A stretch of 64,000 nt of DNA, from the NCBI GenBank assembly GCA_003402285.1, contig QFXG01000009.1, forward strand, positions 62,001 to 126,000, in the 5' to 3' direction. Under the pieces are notes generated by a model. It made no database searches and was not told the DNA's origin. It was given only the letters and a program-made list of their open reading frames with translations. This document shows, one piece after another, positions 15,995 to 24,213 of this stretch. Position 1 is the stretch's first letter; the number at the start of each line of letters is the position of its first letter. Source of the stretch: Candidatus Nitrotoga sp. SPKER. Its GTDB lineage: Bacteria > Pseudomonadota > Gammaproteobacteria > Burkholderiales > Gallionellaceae. The translations under genes and the position numbers were made by a program.

Positions 15995-16038
15995 CAGGGA
16001 CGACCCTGCCTTTAAATCATAAATTGGGGACGACCTTA
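15995..16038 (+). promoter_or_regulatory. Guanidine-II (mini-ykkC) riboswitch
   Basis: Two small hairpins with identical ACGA tetraloops are visible. The first is CAGGG-ACGA-CCCTG at 15995-16008. The second is TGGGG-ACGA-CCTTA at 16025-16038, with two G-U pairs. The spacer is 16 bases and the second hairpin ends just before a strong ribosome-binding site (TAGGAGG, 16044-16050). Paired ACGR-loop hairpins ahead of a small multidrug-resistance-type exporter are the definition of the guanidine-II class. Binding of guanidinium should expose the ribosome-binding site. Confidence 0.88.
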
Positions 16039-16054
16039 TTTTTTAGGAGGAATT

Positions 16055-16375
16055 ATGGCTTGGGTTATTCTCACCATTGCTGGGCTTTTTGAAGTGGGAT
16101 GGGCTATCGGTCTCAAATACACAAACGGCTTTACCAGGCTATGGCCGACCGTAGGAACGGTAGCAGCCATGCTCATCAGCTTGACACTTCTTGGCATCGC
16201 CATGAAGGATTTGCCAGTTGGAACAGCCTACGCGGTCTGGACTGGCGTTGGAGCTGTCGGTACCGTTCTCTTGGGGATTTTTTTGTTCGGCGACTCTGCC
16301 GCAATAGGCAGGTTAATTTGCGTTGGACTCATTCTCGCTGGCATCATCGGTTTAAAAATTCTTTCCCCTTCCTAA
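16055..16375 (+). CDS. sugE: Guanidinium exporter (SugE/Gdx, SMR family)
   Basis: A 106-residue protein with four transmembrane helices. The Gdx-type landmarks are the essential glutamate in [15 protein letters not shown] (residue 13) and the [13 protein letters not shown] motif near residue 60. SugE/Gdx proteins work as antiparallel dimers, exchanging guanidinium for protons across the inner membrane. The guanidine-II riboswitch immediately upstream supports this substrate over quaternary ammonium drugs. It is a single gene after the riboswitch and not in an obvious operon. Confidence 0.93.
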   Translation: MAWVILTIAGLFEVGWAIGLKYTNGFTRLWPTVGTVAAMLISLTLLGIAMKDLPVGTAYAVWTGVGAVGTVLLGIFLFGDSAAIGRLICVGLILAGIIGLKILSPS

Positions 16376-16828
16376 ATTCAAATGTGGATAAACAAAACGC
16401 CAAGAGCGACATCCTCAAAATTAAACCACGGATTGGAATGAATTCACGGTTATTGGGGAAATATGGAACTAAAAAAACCGCTCTAGTCCTGAAGGGAGAG
16501 AGCGGCGAAGGGAGGTTGAATTAATTTTTAGATTAACTTTAACCTCTTTACATTACATAAATATGACAAGCAATATTATTTAGAGACTTAGATCCAATTC
16601 AAATTGAGCTTGAAGTCATTCTAATTGTTAAATTCACGTGGGTATGCAAGGCAGCTGACATATAGAGGATTGTTTACCTTATTAGCTGCCTGAACAAGAG
16701 TACGCTGCTAGGCGCATTGCCTAAAGGATGCCTATAGCCGAAGGCTTCAACAAATTACACAATTCGTAAAGCAGATTTGATTACCGATGAGCGCAGTCGT
16801 TTTCAGCGCTCACAACTGAGACAGACGA
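16376..16828. other. Intergenic stretch with one minus-strand terminator
   Basis: No protein gene is convincing. An overlapping frame of 141 codons that starts inside sugE is a shadow. The terminator at 16471-16505 serves minus-strand transcription. Confidence 0.4.
16471..16505 (-). terminator. Intrinsic terminator for the minus-strand Sel1 gene(s)
   Basis: On the minus strand, CCGCTCT pairs with AGAGCGG (7 bp) around a 14-base loop, followed by seven T residues. It lies about 320 bases beyond the stop of the 16829-17758 gene. Confidence 0.6.
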
Positions 16829-17758
16829 CTAACGATAAACCTTTCCTATCTGCCAATTCGAAAACATTTTCTCCGCTACTGCACGTTGCTCTGGCGTCAA
16901 GACGATTGAATCGCGTAAATTTTTTGCGTTCACATTGCCCCCATATTCCACAGCCAGATTGGACCACACATAGGACAGCAGTTCGTCCTTCTGCACCCCA
17001 CTACCTAGGTAGTATGCCAAAGCAAGGTTGTACTGTGCATCGTTATTTCCGTAAGCAGCCGCTTTCTGCCATAACTGAGTAGCCTTGACGACGTCCTTTG
17101 GCACACCTTCGCCAAAATAGTACATTGACCCAAGATTTAACTGTGCCTCTGGATACCCCTGCATCACGGCCTGTTGCCACAGTTCAAGTGCTTTGGCGAC
17201 ATTCCTCGGCACCACTTCGCCTTTGTTATACATCACCCCCAGAACGAACTGGGCATGTGCAAATCCACGCTCTGCCGCATTCTGCCACCATTCAAAGGCT
17301 TTGGCAGGATCCTTCGGTATGCCCTTGCTGTCGCGGTACAGCCAACCAAGATTTAACTGCGCGTCAGCGTTCCCCTGCGCCGATGCCTTCTGTAGCCAAT
17401 CTACAGCTTTGACATAATCCTTAGGTACACCATCGCCGTTAACATACAGCAGCCCAAGGCCAGCTTGTGCCTGGACATGACCCTGGACTGCAGCTTTCTC
17501 ATACCACTCTGCGGCTTTGCGTGTATCCTTGGCCAAGATTTTATTATCTCCGCCGGTATCGTACATCCACGCTAGATCATACTGTGCATTTGCATCACCC
17601 GATTCCGCAGACACTCTTAATTGCGCAAGATCCTCTTCTGCCTGCTGATTTACTGATGATTGTGACATTGACTGACCGTATGCACTCACCGCAACAGTAA
17701 ACAACAATGTAAAGAGCATTTTTCCGGTAATGCGCATATAAATATGTACCAATGACAT
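16829..17758 (-). CDS. Secreted Sel1-repeat protein
   Basis: A 309-residue protein with a probable signal peptide (MLFTLLFTVAVSAYG, cleaved near residue 28) and about six 36-residue Sel1 units, for example AQLNLGWLYRDSKGIPKDP and AQLNLGSMYYFGEGVPKDV. The first unit carries a longer loop. A GAGG ribosome-binding site precedes the first ATG; the in-frame ATG seven codons later is an alternative. It shares layout and C-terminal pattern (a final SNLA/NLAA unit, then a PEQRAVAE segment) with the neighbouring Sel1 gene, so the two are probably duplicates. Confidence 0.85.
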   Translation of the reverse strand: MSLVHIYMRITGKMLFTLLFTVAVSAYGQSMSQSSVNQQAEEDLAQLRVSAESGDANAQYDLAWMYDTGGDNKILAKDTRKAAEWYEKAAVQGHVQAQAGLGLLYVNGDGVPKDYVKAVDWLQKASAQGNADAQLNLGWLYRDSKGIPKDPAKAFEWWQNAAERGFAHAQFVLGVMYNKGEVVPRNVAKALELWQQAVMQGYPEAQLNLGSMYYFGEGVPKDVVKATQLWQKAAAYGNNDAQYNLALAYYLGSGVQKDELLSYVWSNLAVEYGGNVNAKNLRDSIVLTPEQRAVAEKMFSNWQIGKVYR

Positions 17759-17881
17759 TTTTAGACCTCATTCTAATTCATCATGTCCGCCGATCGGCGA
17801 AGCGACTTTTATGTAATGCGGATGGAATATGAAGTTTAGATAATTAATTCAGCATTACCATCATTTTACTAAGCAATTCTC

Positions 17882-18553
17882 TTAGCGGCTCAATATCTGT
17901 CCCGGCTTCCAGTTTGCAGACAACCGTTCTGCTTCGGCACGCTGGACAGAATTCAAATTAGTTAAACCGCGTAATTTTTTCGCATTGTCATTACCATGTG
18001 CAGCAGCCAAATTGTGCCATGCATACGCCAACACCCCATCCTTTGCCACGCCCCTGCCATTTTGATACATCCATCCAAGACTGGTCTGTGCTTGGGCAAG
18101 ACCCTGCGCTGCCGCTTTTTGATACCATTCCACAGCTTTGGTGGCATCTTTCTTTACACCTTCACCTGTGAGGTAAATCGACCCTAGTTCAAACTGAGCC
18201 TTGGAGTACCCTTGATCTGCTGCTTTTTGATACCACTCTGCGGCCTTGATAGGATCTTTAGCTACGCTAGTCACCGTTTCCCCACTGCCATACATTGCCC
18301 CAAGTTCAAACTGTGCCTTAGGGTACCCTTGATCTGCTGCTTTTTGATACCATTCCACGGCCTTGTCGGCATCTACAGTTACACCGATGCCATTGGCATA
18401 TACCCATCCTAAACGGGTTTGAGCGCTGACGTCGCCGGCCTCTGCTTGCTTTTGTACTTGCTCCAAACTATTTGTTGCGGTCGACACTTCTCCTGCTAAA
18501 ACATAGCCATTTAATGTTAAAAGCAAGGTCACAAACTGCACAATTATTCTCAT
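17882..18553 (-). CDS. Secreted Sel1-repeat protein (shorter paralogue)
   Basis: A 223-residue protein with a signal peptide (MRIIVQFVTLLLTLNGYVLAG) and about four Sel1 units of the type AQTRLGWVYANGIGVTVDA and AQFELGAMYGSGETV. The C-terminal cap (YAWHNLAAAHGNDNAKKLR then AEAERLSANW) matches the cap of the 16829-17758 protein. It lies 123 bases upstream of that gene and may be co-transcribed with it. It is predicted to be a periplasmic protein-binding solenoid. The partner is unknown. Confidence 0.85.
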   Translation of the reverse strand: MRIIVQFVTLLLTLNGYVLAGEVSTATNSLEQVQKQAEAGDVSAQTRLGWVYANGIGVTVDADKAVEWYQKAADQGYPKAQFELGAMYGSGETVTSVAKDPIKAAEWYQKAADQGYSKAQFELGSIYLTGEGVKKDATKAVEWYQKAAAQGLAQAQTSLGWMYQNGRGVAKDGVLAYAWHNLAAAHGNDNAKKLRGLTNLNSVQRAEAERLSANWKPGQILSR

Positions 18554-18813
18554 ATTGACCCCATCATTATTACGTTATAGAAAATGCTGCTGCATGCACT
18601 ACCTTCCCAACTTGGTTTGAGTAAGTTACTTCAATATAGTTCGCAGGCAATAATTGTCAAGATCTAATTTACATACCTGTAGCCAGCAAAAAATATTCAA
18701 GTGTGAAATAAAAAGCAAGTTTTATTTTAAGATAAATGATCTAAATCCACGCTGACAATTACTACGCAATTCATGTAAATGACGTAGCACAGCACACTAG
18801 AAAACTTGATATT

Positions 18814-19857
18814 TTACCAATTGAATAGTGCACGCAGTTTCCCGGCATCAGGTTGGTAAATCACCCCCTTTTCGGTAATAAGCGCTGTAATCAATTCCGC
18901 AGGTGTAACATCAAACGCAGGATTTCGTATTTGCACGCCCTGAGCAGCCCAATGAAAATCCCGGAAGCCTTTTACTTCATCTACATGACGTTCCTCGATG
19001 GGAATATCCATGCCGCTTTCGATAGACATGTCTATCGTGGAAAGCGGACAGGCCACATAGAAAGGTATATGGTGCCGCTGTGCCAGCACGGCGACCATAT
19101 AGGTACCAATCTTGTTAGCGACATCGCCATTCGAGGCTACACGATCCGTGCCGACCACTACGGCATCCACTTCGCCGCGGCTCATCATAAAACCAGCCAT
19201 ATTATCAGTGATGAGAGTCACCGGAATTTTTTCCTGCACCATCTCCCATGCGGTCAAGCGTGCACCTTGCAGAAAGGGACGCGTTTCGTCAGCAATAACG
19301 GAAATTTTTTTACCTGCTTCCACGGCAGACCGAATTACACCCAACGCAGTGCCATGACCAGCTGTAGCCAGCGCTCCGGCATTGCAATGGGTCAATACGC
19401 GGGCGCCATCCCGCAACAACTCGGCACCGTACGACCCCATCGCGCGATTGATGCGAATGTCTTCGGCAAAAATCTCATGCGCCTCGGCCAACAGTCGCAT
19501 CGCTACTTGCATGTTGGATTCACCCGATACGTTTTGCCAAACCTGCTTCATACGGGCTAACGCCCAAAACAAGTTGACTGCAGTCGGCCTGCTTTGAGCA
19601 AGAGTATCAAAGCCTTCATTCATGCCGCGCTGGAAGGATTCGTCAGTAACAGCGAGTAATCGCAGTGCCTCCAGCGCCACGCCGTAGGCTGCCGCCACGC
19701 CGATAGCTGGAGCGCCACGCACGACCATGCTGCGGATGCCTTCGGCCACAGCAGCGGCAGAATCATATTTCAAGTACATAAACGTTGCAGGCAAAATGCG
19801 CTGATCTATCATTTCCAGCACACCATCCGACCAACGCAGAGTTTCAACTTTCATCAT
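18814..19857 (-). CDS. mtnA: S-methyl-5-thioribose-1-phosphate isomerase
   Basis: A 347-residue protein of the aIF2B/MtnA family, converting methylthioribose-1-phosphate to methylthioribulose-1-phosphate. The landmarks are RGAPAIGVAAAYG near residue 47, the catalytic cysteine in THCNAGALATAGHGTALG near 157 and the catalytic aspartate in VVVGTDRVASNGDVANKIGTY near 237. It is the last gene of a four-gene minus-strand operon with mtnP, an aldolase gene and apt. The set points to recycling of methylthioadenosine made in polyamine or N-acyl-homoserine-lactone synthesis. Two adjacent ATGs are possible starts. Confidence 0.93.
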   Translation of the reverse strand: MMKVETLRWSDGVLEMIDQRILPATFMYLKYDSAAAVAEGIRSMVVRGAPAIGVAAAYGVALEALRLLAVTDESFQRGMNEGFDTLAQSRPTAVNLFWALARMKQVWQNVSGESNMQVAMRLLAEAHEIFAEDIRINRAMGSYGAELLRDGARVLTHCNAGALATAGHGTALGVIRSAVEAGKKISVIADETRPFLQGARLTAWEMVQEKIPVTLITDNMAGFMMSRGEVDAVVVGTDRVASNGDVANKIGTYMVAVLAQRHHIPFYVACPLSTIDMSIESGMDIPIEERHVDEVKGFRDFHWAAQGVQIRNPAFDVTPAELITALITEKGVIYQPDAGKLRALFNW

Positions 19858-19885
19858 GACGCCTCATAAACGATTAATCAGGCGT

Positions 19886-20413
19886 TCAGTCACCCTCAAA
19901 TTCACACAGCGCAAAAACACTGTAGCCGTGTTTTTCCAGGCGCTTACGTCCGCCGATATCCGGTAGATCGATGACAAAACAACATTCAACAATTTTGCCG
20001 CCCATCTTCTCGATCAGCTTGGTTGCAGCCTCCGCCGTACCGCCGGTAGCAATTAGATCATCCACAAGCAATACCCTTTCGCCCGGAGAAATCGCATCAG
20101 CATGAATTTCAATACGGTCAGTACCATATTCCAGTTCGTAGTCGTACCCGATAGTTTTTGCCGGCAACTTGCCTTTTTTACGAATCGGTATAAAACCTTT
20201 ACCCAAGGCATAAGCCAGGGGCGCCCCTACTATAAAACCACGCGCTTCAATACCTATCACCTTGTCGATTTCCATATCGGCATAGCGGCGTACCAACTCA
20301 TCTATGGTGATCCTTAAGCCTATGGGATCCTTAAGGAGGGAAGTAATATCGCGAAACATGATATTCGGCTTGGGGTAGTGCGGGATGGTGCGAATAAGAG
20401 ATTTGATAGTCAT
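19886..20413 (-). CDS. apt: Adenine phosphoribosyltransferase
   Basis: A 175-residue enzyme forming AMP from adenine and PRPP. The PRPP-binding motif [18 protein letters not shown] is near residue 118 and the family start [18 protein letters not shown] is intact. Its place between the aldolase gene and mtnA makes sense, because MtnP releases adenine from methylthioadenosine. It lies 15 bases after the aldolase gene. Confidence 0.95.
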   Translation of the reverse strand: MTIKSLIRTIPHYPKPNIMFRDITSLLKDPIGLRITIDELVRRYADMEIDKVIGIEARGFIVGAPLAYALGKGFIPIRKKGKLPAKTIGYDYELEYGTDRIEIHADAISPGERVLLVDDLIATGGTAEAATKLIEKMGGKIVECCFVIDLPDIGGRKRLEKHGYSVFALCEFEGD

Positions 20414-20428
20414 ATATCTTCAGGGTTG

Positions 20429-21076
20429 TTAGGTGCGTTTTTTGTAATCAACAAATTTTTCTTGTACGTCATGCATTTGTTGCGGCGTAAGAATGTGCGG
20501 CTCACCTGCCTGCAAAGTGCGCCAGTACAATTCACACAAAAATTCAACCTCAATGGCTACTATCAACGCATCAGATAAATCCAAACCCAGCGCAATCATG
20601 CCGTGGTTAGCCAGCAGGCAGGCTTTTCGATCTTCCAGCGCGGACAATACATAGTCTGAAAGCGTCTGTTCACCAAACAAGGCATAGGGCGTGCAACGAA
20701 TCGTATTACCGCCCGCTGCGGCAATCATGTAGTGCACGGCTGGAACATCCTTGCACAAACAGGCCAACGTTGTAGCAAACGCTGAATGAGTGTGAATGAC
20801 AGCGTTCACGTCGGGACGGTTGGCTAGAATGTCACGATGGAAGCGCCACTCGCTGGTGGGCTTACCACCGCACAGAACATTACCATTCAAATCCATACGT
20901 ACCATATCGGCGGGGGTCATTTTCGCCACCGACATCGCAGACGGCGTAATCAATATATCATCACCACAACGCACGGCAGCATTGCCGGAAGTACCGCGAT
21001 TCAAACCTTGATCAAGCAAACGCTGGGACACATCCAGTAATTCCAGACGCAGGTCATCTTCACCGGGTGGCATCAT
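20429..21076 (-). CDS. Class II aldolase, probable 5-(methylthio)ribulose-1-phosphate (5-deoxyribulose-1-P) aldolase
   Basis: A 215-residue member of the class II aldolase/adducin family. The phosphate-binding GTSGNAAVR is near residue 34, the catalytic glutamate in PTSEWRFH near 78, the zinc ligands in HTHSAFATT near 98 and a third histidine in LLANHGMIALG near 160. These features fit the fuculose-phosphate-aldolase subgroup. Between mtnP and mtnA it most likely splits methylthioribulose-1-phosphate into DHAP and 2-(methylthio)acetaldehyde, the DHAP shunt. The alternative is MtnB dehydratase, but the SEW-type glutamate motif and the absence of mtnC/mtnD nearby favour the aldolase. It overlaps the mtnP stop by four bases. 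Confidence 0.78.
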   Translation of the reverse strand: MMPPGEDDLRLELLDVSQRLLDQGLNRGTSGNAAVRCGDDILITPSAMSVAKMTPADMVRMDLNGNVLCGGKPTSEWRFHRDILANRPDVNAVIHTHSAFATTLACLCKDVPAVHYMIAAAGGNTIRCTPYALFGEQTLSDYVLSALEDRKACLLANHGMIALGLDLSDALIVAIEVEFLCELYWRTLQAGEPHILTPQQMHDVQEKFVDYKKRT

Positions 21077-21960
21077 GACTTACCTTTCAACACCCGGCCC
21101 GCAATAGCATCCAACTTTTCAATCATGGCTGGATCACGCATTTCCGGTGCAGTAATGAGCGCAAATTCCAATGCCGAGCGACAACCACAAACATCGGCCA
21201 AAGCATCAGTGCGCACTTTCGGAACGAGGTGCGTTACCAGCGTTTTCGCCTTATCAGCATTTTCGGTGAGCATCTTGATGATCTGTCCTACCGTGACATG
21301 CTCATGGTCAGGGTGCCAACAATCATAGTCCGTCACCATTGCCACAGTGGCGTAGCACAACTCTGCCTCACGGGCGAGCTTGGCCTCTGGCATATTGGTC
21401 ATGCCAATGACATCACACCCCCAGGTACGATAGAGATTCGACTCAGCCAGACTGGAAAACTGAGGCCCTTCCATCACCAGATAAGTCCCGCCACGAACGA
21501 CAGGGATATTTGCCTCTCTCGCGGCCATCTCAATGTGATCGCCCAGCCTTTTGCAAACAGGGTGAGCCATGGAAACATGCGCCACCAATCCGGTGCCAAA
21601 AAAAGACTTGTTGCGCGCAAAAGTACGGTCAATAAACTGATCAACAATCACGAACGTGCCCGGCGGCAAATCCTCGCGCAAGGAACCAACGGCACTAACT
21701 GAAATGACATCAGTCACCCCTACCCGCTTCAACACGTCGATATTGGCGTGAAAATTGATTTCGGTCGGAGGAATTTTGTGTCCGCGACCATGACGAGGCA
21801 AAAACACAATATTGTGGCCGTCCAGTTCACCGAACAATAACTCGCTGGATGACTCTCCAAACGGCGAAGTGACCTTTTCCCAGCGCTTGTTGGTCAACCC
21901 GGCAATGTCATAAATCCCGCTCCCGCCAATTATGCCGATTCTTTCTGGTACATGGATCAT
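21073..21960 (-). CDS. mtnP: S-methyl-5'-thioadenosine phosphorylase
   Basis: A 295-residue trimeric-type nucleoside phosphorylase. It has the N-terminal IGIIGGSGIYDIAGL motif, the phosphate-site residues in FLPRHGRGHKIPP near residue 53, and the substrate-site motifs GGTYLVMEGPQFSSLAES near 157 and DVIGMTNMPEAKLAREAELC near 180. It produces adenine and methylthioribose-1-phosphate from methylthioadenosine, feeding apt and mtnA/aldolase downstream. First gene of the operon. Its upstream region holds the first copy of the ~100-bp repeat also found before nadE. Confidence 0.93.
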   Translation of the reverse strand: MIHVPERIGIIGGSGIYDIAGLTNKRWEKVTSPFGESSSELLFGELDGHNIVFLPRHGRGHKIPPTEINFHANIDVLKRVGVTDVISVSAVGSLREDLPPGTFVIVDQFIDRTFARNKSFFGTGLVAHVSMAHPVCKRLGDHIEMAAREANIPVVRGGTYLVMEGPQFSSLAESNLYRTWGCDVIGMTNMPEAKLAREAELCYATVAMVTDYDCWHPDHEHVTVGQIIKMLTENADKAKTLVTHLVPKVRTDALADVCGCRSALEFALITAPEMRDPAMIEKLDAIAGRVLKGKS

Positions 21961-21994
21961 GATTGTCCGTAATCATTTTAAATTTACAGACAGA

Positions 21995-22095
21995 TTGAAA
22001 CAGGAAGTACAGTTTTATTCAAGACAATGAATACTTGCACATCCTATTGCCTTTAACAACGTTGATATGATCCCACCCATTCCTATACAAACTCC
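21995..22095 (+). repeat. Direct repeat copy A (matches the nadE leader)
   Basis: The stretch from TGAAACAGGAAGTACAGTTT to ACTCCGAAAG matches 24102-24206 at most positions, with scattered substitutions and small indels. It ends in the same TATGATxCCCA-type block that precedes nadE, but here no gene follows. See copy B. Confidence 0.75.
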
Positions 22096-22613
22096 GAAAG
22101 CGTAACCTGGGCTAACGTAGGTTTGTACTGAGATGTGAAACCCAACATCACAAAGTAATAGATACAAAATTAGCGAAATCAAATATGCAAGTCTTGAAAC
22201 AACGTTAGGCCAGATGCTTGAGATCAGAACCACTTGATGCAAATGTTGACGTCGAAATTCTTAACACAATTATAATTAAGAAAAGGTCCTAATTTATAAA
22301 TGATTGATACCATGAATATATTTTCATGGGTATGATTTTTGCTTATTAAATTCCATGAAACTTAATCGTTTCACAATCTCATTCTTACTCAATGTTTCAA
22401 ATAAGTTAGGGCTCTTTGACGCTACGTTATCAATTTTGTTATTTGCAAAGTGGTGGATATTGAAGTTTCGTTTTAACTTGGGAATCATATTTAATTAATG
22501 ATCCGGCAGTATATTGTTGAACCATGATTGCCCTCTGAAGTGTTGTTTGCGGCATACGGATAAGTTCAAATTTCTATTGCCAGATCAATAACATAACCCT
22601 ATATGAGTTTCAA
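22096..22613. other. Intergenic region inside the repeat-flanked insert
   Basis: An AT-rich stretch of about 500 bases without a credible ORF, RNA gene or terminator. The 75-codon minus-strand frame at 22015-22242 lies partly in the repeat, shares a C-terminus with another shadow frame at 24121, and is rejected. Confidence 0.4.
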
Positions 22614-23714
22614 ATGAAAATTGAAATAAAATATGCAGCGATATTAGCTGCGCTTACTTTTTCTGGATGCGCAAATCTTAACAGTATTCATCGTGAGCTA
22701 AAAACTTCGGAAGGCAATGGAGCCCTTATTGATATTAAACAGCGAGCGATCATTGCATCCAAGAGTAAAACCGATCCATTCAATACCATTGTATGTGCAG
22801 AACCAAGTCCTGATTCTATGTCAGCCTTTGCTGCTGAATTAGCTGGGAAAGCTAATTTACCCAATGGTGTTGCGGCTCAATTAGCAAGTTCAGTTCAGGA
22901 AAGCGCGGCATTCACCGGCTTGAGAACACAAAGCATTCAATTACTTCGAGATTCAATGTTTAGAACATGCGAGGCATTCATGAATAATGCAATAACCGCA
23001 GGCCAATATGACTTATTAGCAAGACGTTACCAAAAACATACAGTTGCACTTCTTGCCATCGAACAATTAACTGGAGCAATTAAGTCCCCTCCTATAACCA
23101 TCAATACCAGCGGGTCAGCAGAAGCGGCCCGCTCTATTTCAGAAATGCGATCGGAAATGGATTCTATTGATACACAAATTTCCGATCTTGAGGTAAAGAA
23201 GTTGGATAAAGCAACTTCAGATGATAATAAGAAAGCTTTAGATCAGAAAATAATAAGCCTCAAAGCGGATAAAATTACTATTACAAAAGGTATTGAAAAC
23301 GCCAGAGGGACACTTGTTACCGGAAGTGCTACGGCAATCATTAGTGATATTGGCTCTTCTACCCAACGTAGTGACGAGCATATCCAAGCAGTGAGCGCTG
23401 TTGTCGAGAAAATCGTAATGGAAATTATCAAAACTGACGATACTGGGCAACTATGTTTATTGCAAATGCAAAACGAAACTATCGATAAAAAGTTAAGCAA
23501 TGCAAATACTTCAGACTACTGCACAAACATGATGCAATTAGGTTTGGAAGCAAAAAAACTCGAAATTACCGCCCTTAAGTCCTCTTTGGAAAGCTTAAAG
23601 TCCACAAACATTGCACCTGATATTAAGGCGGAACAATTTAAAAATTTAGTTAAAGAGATTAAAGAAAGTGGAGCACAATTAAACAGTATAAATAAACACT
23701 TAGAAAAATTTTGA
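22614..23714 (+). CDS. Coiled-coil lipoprotein, function unknown
   Basis: A 366-residue protein with a lipoprotein signal ending in TFSGC (Cys at residue 19). The N-terminal third is helical with two more cysteines (IVCAEPSPDS and RTCEAF). A long coiled-coil of charged repeats runs from about residue 175 to 230 (SEMRSEMDSIDTQISDLEVK), and the C-terminus is again helical. I do not recognise the family. The ATG has no strong ribosome-binding site. The gene is AT-richer than the flanking mtn and nadE genes and lies between two copies of a ~100-bp repeat, consistent with later insertion. Confidence 0.7.
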   Translation: MKIEIKYAAILAALTFSGCANLNSIHRELKTSEGNGALIDIKQRAIIASKSKTDPFNTIVCAEPSPDSMSAFAAELAGKANLPNGVAAQLASSVQESAAFTGLRTQSIQLLRDSMFRTCEAFMNNAITAGQYDLLARRYQKHTVALLAIEQLTGAIKSPPITINTSGSAEAARSISEMRSEMDSIDTQISDLEVKKLDKATSDDNKKALDQKIISLKADKITITKGIENARGTLVTGSATAIISDIGSSTQRSDEHIQAVSAVVEKIVMEIIKTDDTGQLCLLQMQNETIDKKLSNANTSDYCTNMMQLGLEAKKLEITALKSSLESLKSTNIAPDIKAEQFKNLVKEIKESGAQLNSINKHLEKF

Positions 23715-24101
23715 TAAGAAAATTTTTCTTCCTAAACATTACCTAAACTGAACGTTCGCATGTAGTATTAAATATATTTGTTAACTTATTGTGGGCACTA
23801 AAATATCATAGGTATACCCCCTTCGGGGGTTTGCCCAACTTAGTAACCGAGCACATTTTTTAAAGCAAATTCAAGGATTTTGACGCCTCGTAAGGCCGGA
23901 TGCGTGATGTCAAGCTTTGCCCCAGTACTGCTCACCCAATAAAAAAAATTAAGTTAAATCTATGTGCTGAGCATAAAGACTCTCCTTGGAACGCACTTCC
24001 TAACCGTATTTACGCTTGAGCTAAAATTACTGCGATTGTGCCGATCTTTTATAGGAACATCGATCATGGTAGTCCACAATTGTTTTATGCTTACAAGGAG
24101 G
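23715..24101. other. Intergenic region after the lipoprotein gene
   Basis: It contains the hairpin at 23816-23830 and otherwise no recognised gene. It ends at repeat copy B. Confidence 0.4.
23816..23830 (+). terminator. GC-rich hairpin, possible terminator
   Basis: ACCCCC-TTC-GGGGGT is a very stable hairpin of UUCG type followed by TTTG. The T-tract is short, so termination is plausible rather than certain. It lies about 100 bases after the lipoprotein gene. Confidence 0.5.
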
Positions 24102-24206
24102 TGAAACAGGAAGTACAGTTTTAATCAAAACAATGAATGCTTGCCCACGCCATTGCCTTTAACAAACATTGGTATGATACCCATCCATTACCTACCTGAA
24201 CTCTGA
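24102..24206 (+). repeat. Direct repeat copy B, the nadE leader/promoter region
   Basis: This is the second copy of the ~100-bp repeat, ending 8 bases before the nadE ATG. It contains TATGAT at 24173-24178, a good -10 box, although no well-spaced -35 is obvious. Copy A lies next to mtnP. A simple reading is that this sequence belonged to an ancestral mtnP-nadE divergent spacer and was duplicated when ~2.1 kb was inserted. Confidence 0.75.
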
Positions 24207-24213
24207 ACCCAAT

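Noticed and set aside
20429-21076. MtnB (methylthioribulose-1-phosphate dehydratase)
   Set aside because: The active-site pattern and missing mtnC/mtnD neighbours fit an aldolase better; not fully excluded.
22015-22242. Minus-strand 75-codon frame, and its look-alike at 24121-24306
   Set aside because: Both lie in the direct repeat and share only the repeat-encoded C-terminus; no family match and no ribosome-binding site.
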